From Actinomycetota bacterium (GTDB lineage: Bacteria > Actinomycetota > Actinomycetes > Actinomycetales > Cellulomonadaceae): a stretch of DNA of 11,133 nucleotides. The translations under genes and the position numbers were made by a program. Location: assembly GCA_018898235.1 (NCBI GenBank), contig JAHIJU010000195.1:1-11133 (forward strand). Reading direction: 5' to 3'. Positions 1 to 6,232 of this stretch are shown here, piece by piece (within the stretch, counting starts at the first letter, position 1; every line of letters starts with the position of its first letter). The notes beneath the pieces are model-generated. The model saw nothing but the letters and a program-made list of their open reading frames with translations, was not told where the DNA came from and did no database searches.

Positions 1-357
1 GAGGACGGGATCGTCAGCGTCGACGCCGACAAGTGCGTCGGCTGCCGGTACTGCGAGTGGGCCTGCCCCTACTCGGCACCGCAGTTCAACGCGGCGTCCG
101 GGGTCATGACCAAGTGCAACTTCTGTGCCGACTACCTCGCCGAGGGCAAGGACCCCGCCTGCGTGGCGGCCTGCCCGAGCCGGGTGCTCACGTTCGGTGA
201 GATCGACGACCTCCGCGAGACCTACGGCACCGTCGATGACGTCGAACCGCTGCCCGACCCCTCGATCACCAAGCCCAACCTCGTCATCACACCCCACCGT
301 GACGCCCAGCGCAGCGGTCTGGGTACCGGTGCGATCGCGAACCCCGAGGAGATCTGA
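1..357 (+). CDS. dmsB: DMSO-reductase-type iron-sulfur subunit (DmsB-like), 5' end missing
   Basis: This is the C-terminal 118 residues of a ferredoxin-like electron-transfer subunit, open from the first base in frame 1 and ending at TGA 355-357. Two cysteine groups are visible: C12-x2-C15-x2-C18-x3-C22 (KCVGCRYCEWACP) and C39-x2-C42-x11-C54-x3-C58 (TKCNFC...PACVAACP). This is the arrangement of DmsB-family proteins, which carry four 4Fe-4S clusters and pass electrons from the membrane anchor to the catalytic molybdopterin subunit. The tail PNLVITPHRDAQ also fits this family. Its stop shares one base with the start of the anchor gene (TGATG), so translation is probably coupled. The catalytic subunit gene is expected just upstream. 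The family is clear; the actual substrate (DMSO, another S- or N-oxide, a sulfur compound) cannot be read from this part. Confidence 0.9.
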   Translation, partial: EDGIVSVDADKCVGCRYCEWACPYSAPQFNAASGVMTKCNFCADYLAEGKDPACVAACPSRVLTFGEIDDLRETYGTVDDVEPLPDPSITKPNLVITPHRDAQRSGLGTGAIANPEEI

Positions 358-1277
358 TGCATGTCGCCGAATGGCCGCTCGTGGTCTTCACGCTGCTGGC
401 GCAGATGTCGGTCGGGTCCTTCGTGGTCCTCGGGGCGGTGCAGCTGCTGGCACGGGGCAAGGCGGACACCGCCGCCGTGGAGAAGCTGAGCAACCCGGCG
501 CTCTACGCGATCGGACCGGTGATGGTGCTGGCGATGGTTGCCAGCCTGTTCCACCTGGGCAGCCCGCTGCACGCGATCAACGTGCTCAACCACCTCGGGT
601 CGAGCTGGCTGAGCCGCGAGATCCTGTTCGGCGTCCTGTTCGCCGGGCTGGGTGCGGTGTTCGCCGCCTGCCAGTGGTTCGGGTGGCTGACACCGATCGC
701 CCGGCAGGTCCTCGCGGGGGTCACCGCGCTGGTCGGCCTGGTGCTGGTCTGGGTGATGTCCAACGTGTACCTGCTGCCCACGGTCCCGGCCTGGGACACG
801 GTCGCGACCCCGATCTCGTTCTTCACCACCACGTTGCTCCTCGGGGCGCTCGCGGTGGGCGCGGCCTTCGTCGGTCTGCTGACCTGGCGCAAGAGCCGCA
901 ACACCGAGGTCGACGAGCAGCTGATCGAGCTGGTGCGCAGCAGCCTGCGGGTGATCGGAGTCGCGTCGATCGTCCTGGTCGGGGTCGAGTTCGTGGTGCT
1001 GCCGACCTATGTCCTCGGCCTGGCCACCTCCGACCAGGCCGCGGCGACCCAGTCCGCGCACGCCCTGCTCGTCGGCGGCGGCGTGGCCTTCGTGGTCCGT
1101 CTGGTGCTGGCGTTCCTCGGCGCCGGGCTTCTCGGCTTCCTGCTGTACCGGGCCGCGTCGAGCCGTCGGGACTCGATGATGTTCGCCATCGCGGTCTCGG
1201 CCTTCGCCCTGGTGCTCGTGTCCGAGTCGATCGGGAGGATCCTGTTCTACGACAGTCTCTTCCGCGTCGGTATGTGA
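357..1277 (+). CDS. dmsC: DMSO-reductase-type membrane anchor subunit (DmsC-like)
   Basis: A 306-residue polytopic membrane protein, close in length to E. coli DmsC (about 287 residues). It has roughly eight hydrophobic segments, starting with PLVVFTLLAQMSVGSFVVLG near residues 7-26, the typical DmsC opening. Members of this family oxidise menaquinol and hand electrons to the DmsB subunit. The segment SLFHLGSPLHAINVLNHLGSSW (about residues 63-84) is a conserved-looking family stretch containing histidines that could sit near the quinol. The ATG at 357 overlaps the dmsB stop and has a GAGGAG ribosome site just before it. Its position between the iron-sulfur subunit and a TorD chaperone supports the call. 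NrfD/PsrC-type anchors were considered, but the N-terminus fits DmsC better. Confidence 0.88.
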   Translation: MHVAEWPLVVFTLLAQMSVGSFVVLGAVQLLARGKADTAAVEKLSNPALYAIGPVMVLAMVASLFHLGSPLHAINVLNHLGSSWLSREILFGVLFAGLGAVFAACQWFGWLTPIARQVLAGVTALVGLVLVWVMSNVYLLPTVPAWDTVATPISFFTTTLLLGALAVGAAFVGLLTWRKSRNTEVDEQLIELVRSSLRVIGVASIVLVGVEFVVLPTYVLGLATSDQAAATQSAHALLVGGGVAFVVRLVLAFLGAGLLGFLLYRAASSRRDSMMFAIAVSAFALVLVSESIGRILFYDSLFRVGM

Positions 1278-1284
1278 GGTGCTC

Positions 1285-1932
1285 GTGCAACAGCCGGTCA
1301 TAGCCGAGTCCGTCGCCGACCGGTTGGACGGACTCGCCGGCGCCTGCAGCCTGCTCGCCCGGACGTTCCTGGCCGCGCCCGACGACGACCTGGTCGCGCG
1401 TCTGGCCGAGCCGGGAACTCTCGGGCAGTGGCCGATGGTCCGCGACCCCCTCACCGTCCAGGGCATCGGGTCCCTGACGGCGGGGGTGGCGGCGCCCCTG
1501 GACGTTCTGGTGCGGGACTACTCGGCCCTGTTCGTGATCCCGCCGTTGCCGGCGGTGCCGTGGGAATCGGTGTACCGCTCACGTGAGCGGTTGGTCTTCG
1601 AGAAGGAGACCTTCGACGTCCGTCGCGCCTACTCCGCGTTCGGCCTGCGCGCCCCGATGCTCAACCGCGAGCCGGACGACCACATCGGCCTGGAGCTCAG
1701 CTTCGTCGCGCACCTGTCGGTCGCGGCGCTGGACGCGGTCGAGCTGGGGGACCGGGAGGAGGCGCAGCGGGCCCTGGTCGCCCAGCAGGACTTCCTGCGC
1801 GACCACCTGCTGACCTGGGCACCGCAGTTCACGGCCTGTGTCCGGGAGAACGCGACGACCGACTTCTACCGGGGCGTCGCGGACCTGTGCGAGGCAACTC
1901 TCTGGCAGGCAGCGGAGCTGTTCGAGGCATGA
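1285..1932 (+). CDS. TorD/DmsD-family molybdoenzyme maturation chaperone
   Basis: A cytoplasmic, largely helical protein of 215 residues, the usual size for the TorD/DmsD/NarJ group. These proteins bind the Tat signal peptide or apo form of the catalytic subunit and hold it ready for cofactor insertion. Family marks are the PWESVY motif (residues 92-97) after LFVIPPLPA, and the acidic motif REPDDHIGLELSF (128-140), matching the family pattern around E-P-x-D-H-I-x-x-E-L. I chose GTG 1285 because GAGG at 1276-1279 is a well-placed ribosome site five bases upstream. An in-frame GTG at 1279 would add two residues but lacks such a site. The gene follows dmsC by seven bases and ends in an ATGA overlap with the next gene. 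Its partner is probably the unseen catalytic subunit upstream. Confidence 0.87.
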   Translation: MQQPVIAESVADRLDGLAGACSLLARTFLAAPDDDLVARLAEPGTLGQWPMVRDPLTVQGIGSLTAGVAAPLDVLVRDYSALFVIPPLPAVPWESVYRSRERLVFEKETFDVRRAYSAFGLRAPMLNREPDDHIGLELSFVAHLSVAALDAVELGDREEAQRALVAQQDFLRDHLLTWAPQFTACVRENATTDFYRGVADLCEATLWQAAELFEA

Positions 1933-2861
1933 GCGCCGGCAGCCGGGTCGAGGCACTGGTGACCTGGGTCGCCACGCAACCCGATCCGGTGCGGCTCGAG
2001 CTGGTGTGTGCCGAGCACCCCGACCCGCGGGCCGGTGACCGCGACCAGACCGTGGTCAGGCTGGACACCTGTCTGTCCGGGCTCGCCTGGGCCGTGCTGC
2101 TGGAGCTGGTCGTGGTCAGCGCCCACGTCGAGCTTCGGCTCGACGGGTGCACCGACCCGGACGGGGCGCGGGCGGTCGTGACCGAGGTGCTGGCCGCCGC
2201 TGCGGGTGACCGGCTGACGGTGCGCGCGGACCCGCCCCGGGGGCGCCGCCGGGACGTGCTCGTCCTGGGCGCCCTGCCGGTCTCCCGTCGGGTGCTGCTG
2301 GGGCTCGGCTCGACGCGTGCCGTCGTCGACCGTCCGCCGCTCGAACGGGAGCGGGTCCGCCAGGGGCTGCTCTCGCTCGGACCGGCGGACCGGTACGCGG
2401 GTATGGCGGCGCCGAGTGCCGATCTGACGGCCGAGGGGTGCACGTTCTGCGGGGTCTGCGCCCGGGCGTGCCCGGCCGAGGCCCTGCAGGTGACCGTCCT
2501 GGCGGGCGAGGTCAAGCTGGTGCACCGGCCGTCGTCCTGCCTGGACTGCGGCGCCTGCACCGACCTGTGTCCGGGGCAGGTGCTGGTCCGGCGTGGTGCG
2601 GTGGACTGGGCCGGGGTGCTCGACCCGGCGCCTGTGGCGCTCGCCGCTGGCCGGGCGGGCGTCTGTCGGCGCTGCGGGGGTGCCGTGGCCGCTGCGGGCG
2701 GCCCGACCGGCGAGCTGGTGTGCGATGTGTGCGCCTATCGTCGTTCCCACCCGTTCGGCAGCCGGGTCATGGGACCGTCGGCTCCGGCCGGACGGCCGAA
2801 CGCGCGTCCTGCCGCCGATCCGCGGCTGGACAGGTACGTCGATCATGGAGGTGTGCGATGA
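1929..2861 (+). CDS. 4Fe-4S dicluster ferredoxin with zinc-ribbon-like C-terminus, role unknown
   Basis: A 310-residue protein with three visible parts. Residues 1-165 have no motif I can name with confidence; they hold isolated cysteines C27, C48 and C74, the last two in the contexts RLDTCLSG and LRLDGCTD. Residues 171-217 are a bacterial 2[4Fe-4S] ferredoxin domain: C171-x2-C174-x2-C177-x3-C181-P and C204-x2-C207-x2-C210-x3-C214-P. The C-terminus has a rubredoxin or zinc-ribbon-like tetrad, C246-x2-C249 and C265-x2-C268. No signal peptide or membrane segment is seen, so it is probably cytoplasmic. The ATG overlaps the chaperone stop (ATGA) and the gene ends in another ATGA overlap, so it belongs to the same operon. 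It may carry electrons to or from the DMSO-reductase-type complex or serve maturation. The CxG...GC pattern loosely recalls MvhD-like domains, but that is a weak inference. Confidence 0.82.
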   Translation: MSAGSRVEALVTWVATQPDPVRLELVCAEHPDPRAGDRDQTVVRLDTCLSGLAWAVLLELVVVSAHVELRLDGCTDPDGARAVVTEVLAAAAGDRLTVRADPPRGRRRDVLVLGALPVSRRVLLGLGSTRAVVDRPPLERERVRQGLLSLGPADRYAGMAAPSADLTAEGCTFCGVCARACPAEALQVTVLAGEVKLVHRPSSCLDCGACTDLCPGQVLVRRGAVDWAGVLDPAPVALAAGRAGVCRRCGGAVAAAGGPTGELVCDVCAYRRSHPFGSRVMGPSAPAGRPNARPAADPRLDRYVDHGGVR

Positions 2862-3121
2862 GTGAGCTCGACGTCTGGCTGGGACAGGTGACGACGGCGC
2901 TGGACCTGGCGCCGGAGGTCGTGGCCGAGGTCACCGGGCCGGTCCTGGACATCGTGCGTGACATCGCGCACGACGTGGTGCGCCCGGGCGCCCCGATGAC
3001 GGCGTTCCTCATCGGGTTGGCGGCCGGCGCCGGGGACGGCGACGCCGCTGCCGTGCGCGACCGTCTGGCGCAGGTGGCCACCCTGGTCGACGCCTGGCGC
3101 GCGGAGCACCCGGCGGACTGA
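2858..3121 (+). CDS. Small DUF6457-type protein linked to molybdenum-cofactor genes
   Basis: An 87-residue acidic, alpha-helical-looking protein starting MSELDVWLGQ. The middle segment VLDIVRDIAHDVVRPGAPMTAFLIGLAAG (about residues 29-57) resembles the actinobacterial DUF6457 domain, which from memory is often fused to the C-terminus of MobA or encoded beside molybdenum-cofactor genes. Here it stands alone, while mobA is 4.4 kb away without this extension. It has no cysteines and no signal peptide. The ATG overlaps the upstream stop (ATGA), making it the last gene of the DMSO-reductase-type operon. It converges on moaD with only eight bases between them. No biochemical function is known to me; a role in handling or delivering the guanine dinucleotide cofactor is inferred from context only. 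Confidence 0.78.
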   Translation: MSELDVWLGQVTTALDLAPEVVAEVTGPVLDIVRDIAHDVVRPGAPMTAFLIGLAAGAGDGDAAAVRDRLAQVATLVDAWRAEHPAD

Positions 3122-3129
3122 TCGCCCGC

Positions 3130-3375
3130 TCAGCCGCCCGCGAACGGCGGGAGCACATCGACGCCGCGGTGACCGTCCAGCGGGGTCGACGGATCGCGTG
3201 CCACGGTGCCGTCGACCAGGAAGCTGCACAGCGAGAGCACCCGCGGCAGGTCCCCGCCGTGCTGCTCGCCGAGGTGTGCCACCAGGTCGCCGATCGTCGC
3301 GCCGGCGGGCAGGTCGACCGTCTGCTCATCGAGGCCTGCGGCCGCCCGTGCCCCCGCGAAGTACCGGACCAGCAT
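3130..3375 (-). CDS. moaD: Molybdopterin synthase small subunit MoaD (ubiquitin-like sulfur carrier)
   Basis: An 81-residue ubiquitin-fold sulfur carrier ending in PPFAGG. The C-terminal Gly-Gly is adenylylated and thiocarboxylated, then donates sulfur to cyclic pyranopterin phosphate within MoaD-MoaE. The opening MLVRYFAGARAAAG and the DVLPPFAGG tail are typical. I prefer the ATG at 3375: it lies one base after the moaA stop, has GGTGG about five bases upstream, and starts where family members usually start. An in-frame GTG at 3384 would add three residues and overlap moaA by eight bases. The gene is the second of a moaA-moaD pair. Its sulfur donor is probably MoeZ at 6233-7408, and its partner is MoaE at 8194-8622. 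Confidence 0.92.
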   Translation of the reverse strand: MLVRYFAGARAAAGLDEQTVDLPAGATIGDLVAHLGEQHGGDLPRVLSLCSFLVDGTVARDPSTPLDGHRGVDVLPPFAGG

Positions 3376-3376
3376 G

Positions 3377-4417
3377 TCAGCCACCGATCCCGCTCATGGT
3401 GCGCTCCGGTTGGTCGAAGCCTGGTTCGTCGATGCCGTGGCCGGCGGCCTTGTCCCCCATGGCAGTGCACCACGCGGCCACGAGCTCGTCATCGCTCGCG
3501 CCTGCCCGCAGCGCACCACGCAGGTCGGTCTCGTGCTGCGAGAAGAGGCAGCTGCGCACCTGTCCGTCACAGGTGAGCCGGGTCCGGTCGCAGGCGGCGC
3601 AGAACGGCCGCGTCACGGCACCGATGACCCCGACCCGCACCGAGGTGCCCCGGACGGACCAGACCTCGGCGGGGCTGCCGGCGCGCTCCGCGGACGGCAG
3701 CGGGTCGAGCCGGAACCGGGTGGACAGCAGCGCGAGGATCTCCTCGGCAGTGACCATCTCGGACCGGTCCCAGGTGTGCCGGGGCCCCAGCGGCATCTGC
3801 TCGATGAAGCGCAGCTCCAGCCCGCGTTCGACGGCCCACTCCAGGAGCCGCACGGCCTGGTCCTCGTTGACGCCGCGCATGATCACGGTGTTCAGCTTCA
3901 CCGGCTGCAGGCCTGCGTCGATGGCGGCCCGGACTCCCGCCAGCACGTCCGGCAGGCGGTCACGGCGGGTCAGCGCGGCGTACTGCGCGCGGTCGAGGCT
4001 GTCGAGCGAGACGTTGACCCTGCTCAGCCCGGCGTTCGCCAGGCCGACCGCGCGCCGGTCCAGACCGAGGCCGTTGGTGGTCAGGGAGATGTCCGGTGCC
4101 GTGCCGGCCTCGGTGCGCATCCCCGCGGTCGCGGCGACGATGGCCTCCAGCCCGCGACGCAGCAGCGGTTCGCCCCCGGTGAAGCGGACCTCCCGCACGC
4201 CGAGACGCTCCACCGCGAGCCGGACCAGGCGGACCACCTCGTCGTCGGTGAGGACCTCGGGTGTCGGCATCCAGGCCAGGCCCTCGGCGGGCATGCAGTA
4301 CGAGCACCGCAGGTTGCACCGGTCGGTCAGCGAGACCCGCAGATCCGTGGCGACGCGACCCCATCGATCGGTGAGCCGGGTCCGCCGCGTGCGCATCGTG
4401 GCGACCGGGATCTGCAT
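3377..4417 (-). CDS. moaA: GTP 3',8-cyclase MoaA (radical SAM)
   Basis: A 346-residue radical-SAM enzyme that converts GTP to 3',8-cyclo-GTP, the first step of molybdenum-cofactor synthesis. The N-terminal 4Fe-4S/SAM motif is C34-x3-C38-x2-C41 (DRCNLRCSYCMP). The GGEP SAM-binding stretch follows in RFTGGEPLL. The second, substrate-side cluster is C273-x2-C276-x13-C290 (FCAACDRTRL...RSCL). The C-terminus ends in Gly-Gly (SGIGG), a conserved MoaA feature needed for catalysis. The ATG at 4417 has no ribosome site, but a TACCCT box lies exactly six bases upstream, which suggests a leaderless message. ATG 4396 is a shorter alternative. The gene is followed directly by moaD and is divergent from moeA. 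Confidence 0.96.
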   Translation of the reverse strand: MQIPVATMRTRRTRLTDRWGRVATDLRVSLTDRCNLRCSYCMPAEGLAWMPTPEVLTDDEVVRLVRLAVERLGVREVRFTGGEPLLRRGLEAIVAATAGMRTEAGTAPDISLTTNGLGLDRRAVGLANAGLSRVNVSLDSLDRAQYAALTRRDRLPDVLAGVRAAIDAGLQPVKLNTVIMRGVNEDQAVRLLEWAVERGLELRFIEQMPLGPRHTWDRSEMVTAEEILALLSTRFRLDPLPSAERAGSPAEVWSVRGTSVRVGVIGAVTRPFCAACDRTRLTCDGQVRSCLFSQHETDLRGALRAGASDDELVAAWCTAMGDKAAGHGIDEPGFDQPERTMSGIGG

Positions 4418-4423
4418 GGGACA

Positions 4424-4429
4424 AGGGTA
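4424..4429 (-). promoter_or_regulatory. Candidate -10 box of a leaderless moaA promoter
   Basis: Read on the minus strand the sequence is TACCCT, then six bases (TGTCCC), then the moaA ATG. This fits the actinobacterial TANNNT -10 box at the distance expected if transcription starts at or beside the A of the start codon. No Shine-Dalgarno sequence is present. No good -35 hexamer is seen 16-19 bases further up. Confidence 0.5.
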
Positions 4430-4500
4430 GGTGACACCATTCGCTGCGTCGTGGGCCCACTGGTGGGACCCCCGCGGCGAGATCCTGCCGGCGCCGCCGG

Positions 4501-4506
4501 TAGCGT
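4501..4506 (+). promoter_or_regulatory. Candidate -10 box of the moeA promoter
   Basis: TAGCGT matches the TANNNT -10 consensus and sits in the 123-base divergent region between moaA and moeA. Transcription would start near 4513, giving a short leader of about 28 bases that carries the GGAGG ribosome site. No convincing -35 element is visible. No molybdenum-cofactor riboswitch fits in so short a leader. Confidence 0.4.
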
Positions 4507-4530
4507 GGGCGCCGGCAGCCCCGAACCCCT

Positions 4531-4535
4531 GGAGG
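4531..4535 (+). promoter_or_regulatory. Ribosome binding site fixing the moeA start
   Basis: A perfect GGAGG lies five bases before GTG 4541. It decides the start of moeA, because the reading frame stays open for more than a kilobase upstream, antisense to moaA. Confidence 0.75.
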
Positions 4536-4540
4536 CCCTG

Positions 4541-5758
4541 GTGAGAAGCGTCGAGGAACACCTCGGAGCAGCGTTGTCGTTGGTCGGTCCTGGGCCTGTC
4601 GAGACCGTCGACGTGGTGGACTGCCTCGGGCGGGTGCTGGGCCGGGACGTCGTCGCGGCCATCGACCTGCCGCCGTGGGACAACTCCGCGATGGACGGCT
4701 ACGCCGTCCTGGTGGCCGACCTGCTGACCGGGCCCGCCCCGGACGGACTCGTCCGGGCGGTGTGCACCGACATCGCCGCCGGCGACGGGCGCGAGGTGCG
4801 CGTGCCGCCGGGTCAGGTGGCCCGGATCATGACCGGCGCACCGATGCCGGCCGGGGCCGACGCCGTGATCCCGGTGGAGTGGACGGACGGCGGTGTCCAG
4901 GTCGTCGACCTCGGCCGCGTCCCCGAACCCGGCGCCAACGTGCGCCGCCGGGGCGAGGACGTGCGCAGCGGGCAGCGGGTCCTGGCCGCCGGCAGCCGGA
5001 TCGGCCCGGCCCAGGTGGGACTGGCCGCCGCGGTAGGCCTGGGGCAGGTCGCGGTGCACCGTCGGCCCCGGGTGGCGGTGCTGAGCACCGGCTCGGAGCT
5101 GGTCCCCCCCGGGACGCCGCTGGGCCGCGGCCAGATCTTCGACTCCAACGGTCCGCAGCTCGCCGCGGCCGTGACCGCCGCCGGTGCCGAGGTCGTCCGT
5201 ACTGCCCACGTGCCCGACGAGGCCGACGCCGTCATGCGGTTGCTCGACGAGTGCGCCGAGGACGCCGACCTGGTGCTCACCTCCGGTGGCGTCTCGGCCG
5301 GCGCGTACGACGTGGTCAAGGAGGCGCTGCTGGCCCGGGGCGGGGTCGAGTTCTGCCAGGTGGCCATGCAGCCGGGGAAGCCGCAGGGCCTGGGTTCGCT
5401 GGGCACGGTGCCGGTCGTGACGCTCCCGGGCAACCCGGTCTCGGTCTTCGTCTCCTTCGAGGTCTTCGTCCGCCCCATGATCCGCACCATGCTCGGCGCC
5501 ACGCAGGTGCAGCGGCCGTGGGTCGAGGCCGTGGTGGGCTCACCCCTGCGGTCGCCGGCGGGTCGTCGGCAGTTCGTGCGCGGCAAGCTCGGTTCCGACG
5601 GGCCACGACGCACCGTGACCGTGATCGGTGGGCCCGGGTCGCATCTGCTCGGTTCCCTGTCGCAGTCGGATGCGCTGATCTCGGTGCCCGCGGACGAGGA
5701 GCACTGCTCGGCAGGGGATGTGGTCACGGTGATCGATCTGACGGAGAACGGCCGATGA
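4541..5758 (+). CDS. moeA: Molybdopterin molybdotransferase MoeA
   Basis: A 405-residue cytoplasmic enzyme that inserts molybdate into adenylylated molybdopterin, releasing AMP. The length is normal for MoeA. Signature stretches occur in the right order: PPWDNSAMDGYAV (about residues 44-56), MTGAPMPAGADAVIP (about 97-111), STGSEL, SGGVSAGAYD (248-257), MQPGKPQGLG and LPGNPVSVFVSFEVF with PGNP at 296-299. The SGGVSAG block belongs to the MoCF-binding domain shared with MogA; the rest is the N-terminal and C-terminal beta domains. The start is GTG 4541, set by a perfect GGAGG. It overlaps moaC by four bases (ATGA), so moeA and moaC form a two-gene operon. It acts with MogA (8619-9143). Confidence 0.96.
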   Translation: MRSVEEHLGAALSLVGPGPVETVDVVDCLGRVLGRDVVAAIDLPPWDNSAMDGYAVLVADLLTGPAPDGLVRAVCTDIAAGDGREVRVPPGQVARIMTGAPMPAGADAVIPVEWTDGGVQVVDLGRVPEPGANVRRRGEDVRSGQRVLAAGSRIGPAQVGLAAAVGLGQVAVHRRPRVAVLSTGSELVPPGTPLGRGQIFDSNGPQLAAAVTAAGAEVVRTAHVPDEADAVMRLLDECAEDADLVLTSGGVSAGAYDVVKEALLARGGVEFCQVAMQPGKPQGLGSLGTVPVVTLPGNPVSVFVSFEVFVRPMIRTMLGATQVQRPWVEAVVGSPLRSPAGRRQFVRGKLGSDGPRRTVTVIGGPGSHLLGSLSQSDALISVPADEEHCSAGDVVTVIDLTENGR

Positions 5759-6231
5759 GCGAGCAGAGGTTCACCCACGTCGACGAGACCGGCGCGGCCC
5801 GGATGGTCGACGTGTCCGCCAAGGACGTCACGGTGCGCACCGCGACCGCGAAGGGCATGGTGCGCACCACCGGGCAGGTGGTCGCACTGCTGCGTGGCGA
5901 GGGTGTCCCCAAGGGGGATGCCGTCGCCGTGGCCCGGATCGCGGGGATCCAGGCGGCCAAGCGCACGCCGGACCTGGTCCCGCTGTGCCACCCGGTGGCG
6001 ATCCACGGGGTCGTCGTCGACGTCGAGGTCGTCGACGACGGGGTGTCGATCACCGCGACGGTCCGGACCGCGGACCGGACGGGGGTCGAGATGGAGGCGT
6101 TGACCTGCGTCGCCGTCGCCGCCCTGACCATGATCGACATGATCAAGGCCGTCGACCGCGCCGCCGCGATCACGGACGTGCGGGTCACGCACAAGTCGGG
6201 CGGGCGCTCCGGGACGTGGCAGCTGGAGTAG
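5755..6231 (+). CDS. moaC: Cyclic pyranopterin monophosphate synthase MoaC
   Basis: A 158-residue enzyme, normal for the family, that converts MoaA's 3',8-cyclo-GTP to cyclic pyranopterin monophosphate. Family motifs are clear: DLVPLCHP (residues 73-80), TGVEMEALT (109-117), DMIKAV with the catalytic-type aspartate and lysine at 128 and 131, and THKSGGRSG with K147. MoaC acts as a soluble hexamer in characterised species. The ATG overlaps the moeA stop (ATGA), and a GGAGA ribosome site lies within the moeA end. It is split from moaA, on the other strand, but belongs to the same pathway. It converges with moeZ, leaving a single base between the two stop codons. Confidence 0.96.
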   Translation: MSEQRFTHVDETGAARMVDVSAKDVTVRTATAKGMVRTTGQVVALLRGEGVPKGDAVAVARIAGIQAAKRTPDLVPLCHPVAIHGVVVDVEVVDDGVSITATVRTADRTGVEMEALTCVAVAALTMIDMIKAVDRAAAITDVRVTHKSGGRSGTWQLE

Positions 6232-6232
6232 G

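Noticed and set aside
222..1466. Long minus-strand open frame antisense to dmsC and the torD-type gene
   Set aside because: The translation is dominated by H, R, Q, D and P with no motif, as expected for the complement of a GC-rich coding region. The plus-strand genes have clear family signatures.
1866..2846. Minus-strand open frame opposite the ferredoxin-like gene
   Set aside because: It has low-complexity R/Q/H/P composition and no start signals, while the plus frame has two perfect ferredoxin motifs.
3134..3151. Hairpin at the convergent DUF6457/moaD ends as a terminator
   Set aside because: Alternative stems of only five base pairs form, inside the moaD Pro-Pro-Phe-Ala-Gly-Gly codons. 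This is what GC-rich sequence gives by chance.
3198..4430. Plus-strand open frame over moaA
   Set aside because: It is a Ser/Arg/Pro-rich shadow lying opposite moaA, whose radical-SAM motifs are unmistakable on the minus strand.
3206..4540. A large N-terminal extension of moeA
   Set aside because: The frame stays open upstream only because it is antisense to moaA. A perfect GGAGG before GTG 4541 and normal MoeA length set the start.
4418..4540. A molybdenum-cofactor riboswitch upstream of moeA or moaA
   Set aside because: The gap is only 123 bases and is shared by two promoters. I see no multi-stem arrangement, and moaA looks leaderless.
4418..5209. A long N-terminal extension of moaA reaching 5209
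   Set aside because: The frame is open only because it is antisense to moeA. The extension is H/R/D/Q-rich and not MoaA-like, and the family N-terminus begins near 4417.
4813..6192. Minus-strand open frame opposite moeA-moaC
   Set aside because: It is a GC-rich shadow; both opposite genes are unambiguous.
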